64,000 nt of DNA from contig NW_015622546.1 of NCBI RefSeq assembly GCF_000835495.1, forward strand, positions 3,962,955-4,026,954, read 5' to 3'. The number at the start of each line of letters is the position of its first letter. Position 1 is the stretch's first letter. Source of the stretch: Cladophialophora immunda (lineage: Eukaryota; Ascomycota; Eurotiomycetes; Chaetothyriales; Herpotrichiellaceae). Shown piece after piece: positions 56,598-64,000 of the stretch. The notes below the pieces were generated by a model, which had not been told where the DNA came from, made no database searches, and saw only the letters and a program-made list of their open reading frames with translations. The position numbers and the translations under genes were made by a program.

Positions 56598-57750
56598 TTA
56601 TCTGAATTCGTCGCCGTAAGTGTAATATTCTTCCTCCCGCGGATCCACCAACATTCTTCTGGACGAGAATGCATCCCAATAGCTCGAGTCGGGAGGTTGC
56701 ATGTAATACGGCGCTTGCTTCCGTTTAAGCATTACCGGTGGCATGTCATACCCTTCTTGTCCTCCCAATCGGGCATGCGACCTGCGGCTGGGTCCAACAC
56801 AAAGGGTGGCACTTGTTGTCAAAGTCGAGATGAAGAGGAGCGCGACAGCGATCCAGATCAAGGCCAGAAACACGTTGCCTTGTTGCGCGGACACACCAAT
56901 CTGCTCTCCATTGGCATTGACGCCGTTGACAACGATCGTAATTATAGCCGTTGTAATGCCCGCACAAATTGTGAGACTTAGTAAAGCAAGCTGAAATCAT
57001 GGTTAGCATTCTGTTTGGAGATGCGAGAATAGCAAGAAATCCAGTGACTTACCACAGAGGTAATGAGGATAAGTTTTACAGCAGTCCGGTTCGTTGTAAA
57101 CAAACACCAGAGCGCCGCGAGTGACGCAAGGATCAAGCAGGACAGTCCAATGAGAAAGAAAACAATCATGGCCGAGCCGGCAGACTGTACGTAGACGAAC
57201 GCGCTCGTGATTCCACTTGGCCAGTCCAGGTCGTCGAGAGAAATGTCCTCCCCGAGGGCGTTACCAAGCCGCGTCATGGCTGTCTCCATGATGGTAACAA
57301 GATCAAAGCGCCGCGAGAGTGAGGGAGTCTCGCAATGGGTGATGACGGCACTTGCGTGTGCATCCTGGTATGACGGAAGATAGTTGCCCTCACAGTAGTT
57401 GATGGGATAGACCGAGTAGTATTCGAAGAGATCAAGTTGGGCATATCCCACTGTGAGTGTTCCGTTGACAACGGCCGTGCCATTTATCGTCAGCGTACCA
57501 TTGACAAACTCGACACAGTTGCATCCGTTGCCAGTCCCGTTGTTGAATTTCGTATTTGCTATTTGTGATACGTTAAGCTGGTTCAAGCCAGTCAACCATG
57601 TGAAATAAGAAAAATGGAAGATGTTTGACTTACACTAAACATATCGATATTCGTAAGGGTTGTTGTTGAGTAACCCCCGAGGAGACATACAAATGTCAAG
57701 GCAGTGGCAGCGAGTGCCGAAAGCAGCGTCAACAAGGGAGACACTCTCAT
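56598..57750 (-). CDS. SUR7/PalI-family tetraspan plasma-membrane protein, 344 aa
   Basis: Exons 57750-57634, 57577-57053 and 56990-56598; introns of 56 and 62 nt, both with GTAAGT donors. Spans: LLTLLSALAATALTFVCLLG, SAMIVFFLIGLSCLILASLA, LTICAGITTAIITIVV-type and LALIWIAVALLFISTLTTSA. The first outer loop is large (about 130 residues) with GCNCVEF, YYSVYPINYCEGNYLP and an HCET cysteine, as in SUR7/PalI proteins, which mark eisosome or cortical membrane domains or take part in pH sensing. Four NGT sequons are packed into about 30 residues of this loop. The C-terminal tail is Tyr/Pro-rich and ends EEEYYTYGDEFR. It is convergent with the Fig1-like tetraspan gene. Confidence 0.85.
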
Positions 57751-58805
57751 GGTAAACTTAGCAAACGCGCGCAATAGTTTTGAGTGGGCAGCCGGAATGA
57801 ATCAAATGGGTTCAAGCCTGTAAAGAGCGACTGAAGTGCAAGGAATGCCGCAAAATCTCGTAAAGAGTGACTGGTCTGCAAGAGAGTGTGAGCAACGCAA
57901 GAAAATGGACAAGACTGCACCCGAGCGCGATAAAACTTAAGAGACGTAGGACCCAATATGCCCTGGAGGCCCTGGGCTATGTAAACAGGAGGAAGGGCGT
58001 GATATGTGTACAGCCTTGGGCGGCTACGGGGTGCAGCCAAATGCCCGGTATAGATGTGTCCACTTGGCTTGCCGCAGAGGGGCCAGGGCCCTGTGCCACA
58101 CGAAGCTTTGCTCTCCCCGCTTCTCCCAAAAATATATCGCCGAACTAGTAATCGATATGGTCAGCTTCCTGATTCAAGTTTAGCCTGTTTATCCAGTGAG
58201 ATGGGCGTACGGGTGGAAGCTGTTTCTAAACGAGTCGCAGCGCTGCGCCTGCTTTTGAACGAACCCTCGACAGCTTGCGCCACATATGATCTTCTAGTAC
58301 ATTTTAAAGTATCAGAATGCTGTAGGCACAGACATAGAGCAACTCTGCTTAGGAACGAAGGTTTCTTGAAAAGGTCAGTTGAAGTTGGAGTATTCGGAAT
58401 GGCTTGTGTCATGATACAAGTTCGCAAATCTGCACAACCGAGAAAATGTGGACTAGATCAATAATCGAATTCAATCGATAACAGTGGTGGTTCACAGTCT
58501 GGAGTTTTATGGTGAATCTTCGTGTCGAGACCCTGGCATCTGCTCAGCTATTCATGCATCTTACACTATTTTTCATCCTCCAAACCGCGTGACTAAATCA
58601 TCGAATATGTGTCTGTGTATAGTTCCAACATAATTTATATCACATATATTTGATACCAAGCTTTGTAACGGAGAGCCCTCCCTCCGTGGCATTTTATAGA
58701 ACACAGAACTTCCTCGAACATGACCAATTTGAATGTTGAGTTTCCCATAAACATAGAACACCAGTGACAAAATACATACCCCATTATCCCGCTTTGCTGA
58801 AGTCC
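57751..58805. other. Intergenic, about 1.05 kb
   Basis: No supported gene; promoter of the SUR7-like gene at its left. Confidence 0.5.
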
Positions 58806-59752
58806 TTAAGTCCGTTCAGGAGTCGGAGCTAGAAAACCTATATCTGTTCCCCTCGACGCATCATATCCAGCTATTGGAGGGCTACCGGTAGCTGACAGAG
58901 GCCTGTTCAATGTACTGGCGGTTAAATTGGGACTGTGAAGCATTTGTCTCGAGTTTGGTGGGGCAACTGGCGTGCCCGGTCGTGTGCGTGCTCGGCGCCT
59001 GACCGGGCTTCTCCAAAAAAGATTGTGGAAGAAAGATTCTGTCGGAGTCGGGGTGCGAGCAGATTGCGTAGACTGTGAATGTATGGGCTGCACGCTCAGG
59101 CTCTGGTTGCGGTTGATGTCAAGGGCCCGCGATACGGTTGGGAAGCCAGCGGGGAGCAGAGGTGTGCCTGTGCGAAGGACCGAAAGAGCTGAAATATCTC
59201 GAGGGTTTGGAGATACAGGAGGTACTGGAAGTAATGGAGGCATTGGAGAGGCCGTTAATGCTAGTGTTGCAGCCTTCGAGGCGTGATGGTCGACGGCGTG
59301 ACTGTCGGAATGATGTGTTGAAGAGACACTCCTGACACCAGCATTAGGGTATAATTGATCAAGCTTGGTCGCAATTCCCCACCTTACCAGGAGTTGCTCC
59401 CATAGTAGTGGTGTTGTCGTTGATTGGACTGAGTATGCATTGCTTCCTCTGCGTATTGGTAGTTGCCACTGTGAGAGTATCCTTGATTGTACCCGTTATC
59501 ATGATATCCCTCAACTTGGTCTCCATATTGTTCTTCAGCGGCAGCAGCGTAGCTGCGATGGCCGCCGTCATAATCCTGGCCCTCGTCATACTGGTGATTG
59601 TAGTACTCTGGAGAGTCTTCGTCGTACCAGTAATCGTCATACCAATAAGACTCGTCGTAGTCATAGTCGTCTCCTCCATACTCCCCGTCCCATCCGTTAT
59701 AGTCATGGTAATCGTCGTAGTAGTAGTCGTGGTGGTAATAGTCGTAGTCCAT
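58806..59752 (-). CDS. Tyrosine/aspartate-rich low-complexity protein, 296 aa
   Basis: Exons 59752-59388 and 59331-58806 (56-nt intron, GTAAGG..TCAG; the join changes the frame to the downstream one and removes a TAA two bases after the donor). About one third of the first 51 residues are Tyr and nearly another third Asp (MDYDYYHHDYYYDDYHDY). The next 70 are Tyr/Gly/Gln/His-rich (YNQGYSHSGNYQYAEEA). After the splice the composition switches to Ser/Thr/Pro/Arg (SVQPIHSQSTQSARTPTP, FFHNLFWRSPVRRRARTRPG). No signal peptide, membrane span or known domain. The antisense strand is also open and codes for a Val/Ile-rich string, an artefact of Tyr/Asp codons. Splicing is well supported by frame agreement; function is unknown. 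Confidence 0.68.
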
Positions 59753-60776
59753 GGTGATTAGAACAGGATGGCCTGTTGAGCAATCTAGACCTTTCCTCAG
59801 AATGATGGTAATTCCTTGGATTCAGGTAGAGTTGTGCTTCTTCAATGACGTATATGAACTGTTGCTTTCCCCTGGCGGCGTCTCCCACAAAGAAGAGAGT
59901 GATTATTATGCAAAGTTAAATGCTCGACATAGGGCTGGTCAAACTTCAATTGGAGATGATCTATTTTCTACCGGCGTAGATGAGTGTTGTTGGGTTGACT
60001 GAATCCAGACGTCTAAGCCCGTTGAGGCAAAGGATACAGCCAAGGATTCACGATGAATGACAGAAGGCAGTGTGGCTTGCTGTCTATTCCTGCTCAGCCT
60101 AAGCACCTACGGCCGCATTCGAGCAGCTCCAATATTAGTGATATTGGGCGGAAAATACGCCCATAATAAGCTGGGCAAAGTCCCCGGATCCCGCGATAGA
60201 GTCGCTTTAAGATTACAGATTAAGCTTTTGCCCCAACAGGGGGGAGCCTTGCGCTATTTCGGGGGTTGTTTATTATCTCATCGCCGAAACCCCGGTGCTG
60301 ATACATATCAAACTTGGACATAACAAGCGAGGCCAGGGCCCCTGGAACTGCCAGCGGATAGCCAACGAACAGGCGTTTGGGGCCGGATGGTCATTACATC
60401 CAATTTCAAGGGTACACTTCTTGGCATGTTGGAAGTAATTCTTATCGATGTAGTAGATTCTGTAACTCGGCCGGACCACGGAATGACATCGAGTCCATGT
60501 CATCGTGCCGTACTTCCGACACCCACCTATCCTGCTTGCTGATGATCAAAAGCCTATTTGAGTGGTTCTCTCTTTACAGCGGGCCGGTCCCCGGAAGTCT
60601 ACCATGTGCCAAAAGCATTGGACGAGATCTTGGTGAAAGTGGGCGTCTACTCTGCCGGTCTCGAAAGACCCTCGAAGTCAATCAGTACTGCCCTCGATAT
60701 TTCCTCCCGGAGACTTGTTCTGACTGTCAAACAGACTTGAATTGGTGGTTCTATACAAATATACTTGTGCCAAGCT
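59753..60776. other. Intergenic, about 1.0 kb
   Basis: No supported gene. Confidence 0.5.
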
Positions 60777-62153
60777 CTAACGCCTGTTTCGCTCCCAAAC
60801 TACATTTGGCTGGCTTGATTCAATAGTTGGTAGGTAGAGGAAAGGGTCCGGTCTCCGTCCAGGCATGCCCCTCCCGTATTGATGACTGAAAGGATTGAAG
60901 TGGAGGTCAGAGTGAGTGGGTGATGGTGGCGGCCCTATGCTCTCATCCTCCTCTTCGCAAGCCTCGTCCTCCCACTCATCCTCCTCAAAGTCAACTAGAT
61001 CGGCATTATTGCCAGCGCCGAATCTATCTCCATGACTCTTGACAGGGATTTCAGTCTCCCTGATGTCTCTGTCTACTCCTGTCAGCTCGTTTAGCCTCGT
61101 ATGAGCGTACTGTGTCTGCTGAGTGTGATTGACCTCGTAGCGTGGAACCGCAGAGTATTCCGGAGGTGTGTCTTTCGTTGGGGGGTAGAAAGGGAGGGCA
61201 TCTTCTGGATAAGGCTGGTGCAAATTCGTTTGTTCAGAATGATAACTTGGAGGCACGTCGTCGTCATTTGGACGTGCTTGCTCTTCCGGACGCGTGCGAT
61301 CGTCGCGGGGGTGCATCTGGTCCTCCTCAAAGTATTCTTCTCCTGGTTCGTTGAGAGCGGCTTCATCGACGACCTCCTGGATTTGGTCATCTGAGACAAG
61401 CCCGTGATCCGACTCTTGATGCCACTCACCTCCTACTTCGTCTGCGCTATGCTGATAATGATAGTTCTCTCCACCCTGATTCCAATCGTTATACGTCCCA
61501 TCCACTGCTTGATCGTAATATTCTCCGCCGTATTGTTGGCCTTCAGGATATGAATGCGTCCCGTAACTGTTGCTGTTGGATCCATCATAGGTTCCAAGTG
61601 CATAGCTCATATCGGCACTCTCAGGTTCTCCCATTGTGTATGTCTCGTTGCCATAAGCGGAGGGATCAAGGCCAGAGTAGTCATCGTATGGTTCACCATC
61701 ATATGTATCAACCCCATTCTCTGGTTCATTGTATGCACCAGACATGTAAGGGCCTTCATAGTAGGTCTCGGCTGCTCCTGAGACACCGTACTCAGTAGGT
61801 ATATTCTCGTCATAGTCATTGTCGTATTGATATTGGCCGTCCTCATAGTCCAGATCTCTTCCCTCCCCTGTGTACATTCCTTCTTGGTCCGCAGATTGTG
61901 TGCTCGTCCCGGCATACGGGTCGTTATATGCGTCCTCTTCATAATATTCGTAGCCATTTTCCTCCTCTTCGGGGTACCCCCCTTCTTCTCCTTGCGGTTC
62001 TTGGTCGTTCAGCTGTGAGGCTTGGTTCCCTTCCTTCTTGCCGAGAATATAATCTGTCAAATGTTTCACGACTCGAGATCTGTCGCCGCTGGCAACTGCG
62101 TCTAGAAGGAGGGCGTATTCCTGAATTTCGTCACGCCAATCCTCGTCTGGCAT
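60777..62153 (-). CDS. Acidic tyrosine-rich protein with two PPxY motifs, 458 aa
   Basis: Single exon. Residues 1-40 form a probable helical domain (MPDEDWRDEIQEYALLLDAV, ASGDRSRVVKHLTDYILGKK). About 50-250 are Glu/Asp/Tyr/Gly-rich without repeats of fixed length (YEYYEEDAYNDPYAG; YDNDYDENIPTEYG). Residues 255-290 are acidic and helical. Two PPxY motifs follow, PPSY at 301-304 and PPEY at 330-333, the kind bound by WW domains of Rsp5/Nedd4 ubiquitin ligases; their use here is inference. The C-terminus is acidic (VDFEEDEWEDEACEEEDE) and then ordered-looking (FSHQYGRGMPGRRPDPFLYL). No signal or membrane segment. The family is unknown to me. Adapter for ubiquitin-driven endocytosis of membrane proteins is one speculation consistent with the motifs. 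Confidence 0.72.
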   Translation of the reverse strand: MPDEDWRDEIQEYALLLDAVASGDRSRVVKHLTDYILGKKEGNQASQLNDQEPQGEEGGYPEEEENGYEYYEEDAYNDPYAGTSTQSADQEGMYTGEGRDLDYEDGQYQYDNDYDENIPTEYGVSGAAETYYEGPYMSGAYNEPENGVDTYDGEPYDDYSGLDPSAYGNETYTMGEPESADMSYALGTYDGSNSNSYGTHSYPEGQQYGGEYYDQAVDGTYNDWNQGGENYHYQHSADEVGGEWHQESDHGLVSDDQIQEVVDEAALNEPGEEYFEEDQMHPRDDRTRPEEQARPNDDDVPPSYHSEQTNLHQPYPEDALPFYPPTKDTPPEYSAVPRYEVNHTQQTQYAHTRLNELTGVDRDIRETEIPVKSHGDRFGAGNNADLVDFEEDEWEDEACEEEDESIGPPPSPTHSDLHFNPFSHQYGRGMPGRRPDPFLYLPTIESSQPNVVWERNRR

Positions 62154-63110
62154 TGCTCATTTTGTTAAATTCGAATCTCGTGCATAGCTTCTGGCATGAA
62201 TATTAGCAGGTTGGAGCCTTTTGCAGGGATAAGAGAGATTCTCACGCCAGGGTTCTGTTCGTAGGGTTGGAAATCGTTGATGCGAGGCACAAATGCAGGT
62301 GGGTAAGATTGGATTCTCAGGCAACTCGTATAACAAGCCTAAGAAATAGTTTGGTAAGAATCTACTGTCACCTCAAAGGTTAGACTTCAAGGGCGTAGAT
62401 TAGGATTACAGCCCATCTCTCAGCCTCGTTTGAAAAGAGATTCACATTCTCCAACTAAAGATAAAGAGACGTGCCGCCAGCAACTTAGTAAGCCCATCAT
62501 CAACGAAGGTGAAAATAGACGCCCAAAAGCCACAGTCCTCCAACGTTGCTTGATCAAAAATAGCTGGTAGCACAGCCTAGATACAACCGCCATCTCATAG
62601 CGAGTTGAAGATAACCTCGAGGCCCACAATAATACGCTATTACTGAGGGGCACGCTAAAGTGTGGGCCATACTCTGACAGGACTATCCGAAGCGGTATTC
62701 CTTCGGGGCTGAAGAGACTCTCCTCTTTCCTGGATGCGGACACCCAGCCTAAACCTGGGCCCTGTGACTGAGGCAAGCTGGTAATCAGTGTGGCTTGTAT
62801 CATTACAGAGAAGTAGACGTTGGCACAATTGAAGCTAAAATTGGTCGCCGTTTTTCGATCCATTCAAGCCAACGGAGAACACGGGTGATAATTCTAGAGT
62901 CGGGCCTTCAATTCATCTTCTCAAGTAGTGCCCGATTTTAGAACATAACTTAGCTATAAGGATTCGAAGAGCTCGTGTTTTTCTGTTCTCCCTCCATGCT
63001 TCAACACAACAACATTTGTTGGGCTTAATACTCATTTGATTCAAACTACTCAAACTTTCCGAACAATCTCTAAATCACTCTTTCTATTAACTCAGCCAAC
63101 TACGTACACA
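62154..63110. other. Divergent promoter region
   Basis: No supported gene. A 148-codon minus-strand frame (62420-62863) has no features. Holds a TATA-like box at 62955-62960. Confidence 0.45.
62955..62960 (+). promoter_or_regulatory. TATA-like box of the Gly/Gln/Tyr-rich protein gene
   Basis: TATAAG within GCTATAAGG, 156 bp before the ATG at 63111. Confidence 0.45.
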
Positions 63111-64000
63111 ATGTCTTTCCTTGGAGGTCTTGTCGGGGGTCTTCTAGATGGTGGTTCCTCTCCATCAACCACCAACAACAACACGGCCGATGCCAGCGCC
63201 AGCTCCAGCGCCGACTCTTCAAACTCAAACCAAAATACCGCCACAACCGGGGACAACACTGGCGGCAACACTAGCAGCACCAACGCGAATGAGGGCGGAA
63301 CGGGAGGAACGAGTAGCAGCAGTGGAAACTCGATTGGGTCTGTCTCAGGTAAGTTTCTCACCCGAAGACGCCTACCCGCGCATCTGGGGGACTTCTGTAC
63401 GGCCCCGTTCGCGCAACGGTTCTAAAACCGCAACAGGAGGGACTACCACTGGAAACAGCGTCAGCGGTATCACAAGCGACAGCTCAGGGGGGAACACATC
63501 GCTGGGCCCTGTCTCCGGCGGCAGCGTTGGACCTATTGACGGTGGAAATACCAACATCGGCCCGGTCGACGGTGGAAACACCAGTATCGGGCCTCTCGAG
63601 GGTGGAAACACCGACGTCGACGACAATTTCAACCCGACCTTCAACCCGAACATCACGCTCAACTTGCAAGGGCTCCAGGGTGGAGATTGTTACGGTGACC
63701 CCCACGGCCAAATGCACGGGCAATCAATGGGGGGCTACGGCGGCCACCCGCAGCAGCACGGTGGACAACAGCAATACGGCGGGCAGCAACAGCAGTACGG
63801 TGGACAAGAGCAGTACGAAGACTACAATGAGCAGGAAGAGTATCCGCAGCACCAACAAGACGATGAGGAGGGAATGTATGACCAAGAAGATGAAGATGGG
63901 GGCTACTACAACCAGCCGAGCCAGGGGACTGCAGCCTCTACTCATATGTCAGCAGCAGCGGCCCACCCAGCCATGCAAGGTGGAGGGATGATGGCCGGAG
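63111..64000 (+). CDS. Gly/Asn/Gln/Tyr-rich prion-like protein, incomplete at right edge
   Basis: Exons 63111-63348 and 63437 onward; the 88-nt intron (GTAAGT..ACAG) interrupts a Gly codon. The coding frame is still open at the window end after about 267 residues. It begins MSFLGGLVGGLLDGGSSPST, then Ser/Asn/Thr/Gly. After the intron comes a tandem of three 10-residue units, GPIDGGNTNI, GPVDGGNTSI and GPLEGGNTDV, then an Asn/Phe/Pro strand-like segment (FNPTFNPNITLNLQGLQGGD). The end is rich in YGGQQQ units and acidic Tyr/Gln. This composition is that of prion-like, phase-separating domains. There is no signal peptide; the first 15 residues are mildly hydrophobic. No family recognised. Confidence 0.72.

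Noticed and set aside
62420..62863. 147-codon minus-strand frame in a promoter region
   Set aside because: No motif and no continuity; sits in a divergent promoter.

Overview
The window is nuclear DNA of a filamentous ascomycete (Pezizomycotina; a Eurotiomycete-like relative is my inference). The signs are many introns of about 50-120 nt with GT..AG ends and CTAAC-type branch sites, conserved eukaryotic single-copy genes (EFR3, SED5, MGR2, LRP1/C1D, a SLMAP-type FHA protein, an alternative NADH dehydrogenase), and very long disordered proteins typical of this group. I saw no tRNA, rRNA, transposon, CRISPR or virus-like sequence. Exon joins were worked out by hand from splice sites and frame agreement; no alignment was run.

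0-13.7 kb is mostly housekeeping: the 5' end of EFR3, a small cysteine-rich secreted protein, a SnoaL-like protein, a type II NADH dehydrogenase, a tail-anchored FHA/coiled-coil protein, the five-exon MGR2 gene and the Golgi SNARE SED5. 13.8-21.3 kb is one gene for a disordered protein of about 2,400 residues. 21.3-36.8 kb is sparse: LRP1/C1D head-to-head with a ketopantoate reductase, a secreted NTF2-like protein, a basic hypothetical protein, a weak small-gene candidate, and about 10 kb with no convincing gene.

36.8-49 kb holds a coiled-coil protein with an unresolved start, a secreted protein built from five repeated four-cysteine modules, a DUF3433 multi-pass membrane protein, and a divergent alpha/beta-hydrolase / FAD-monooxygenase pair that may act on the same aromatic or ester substrate.

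49.4-64 kb is the most unusual part. Five low-complexity protein genes (Pro-then-acidic, His/Asp, Tyr/Asp, acidic Tyr with PPxY motifs, and Gly/Gln/Tyr with 10-residue repeats) lie among two tetraspan plasma-membrane genes: a Fig1/claudin-like protein with an RGG tail and a SUR7/PalI protein. No joint function is shown, but this neighbourhood is the best candidate for something undescribed. Several small secreted or low-complexity genes have a TATA-like box about 100-155 bp before the ATG; I did not notice one for the housekeeping genes.
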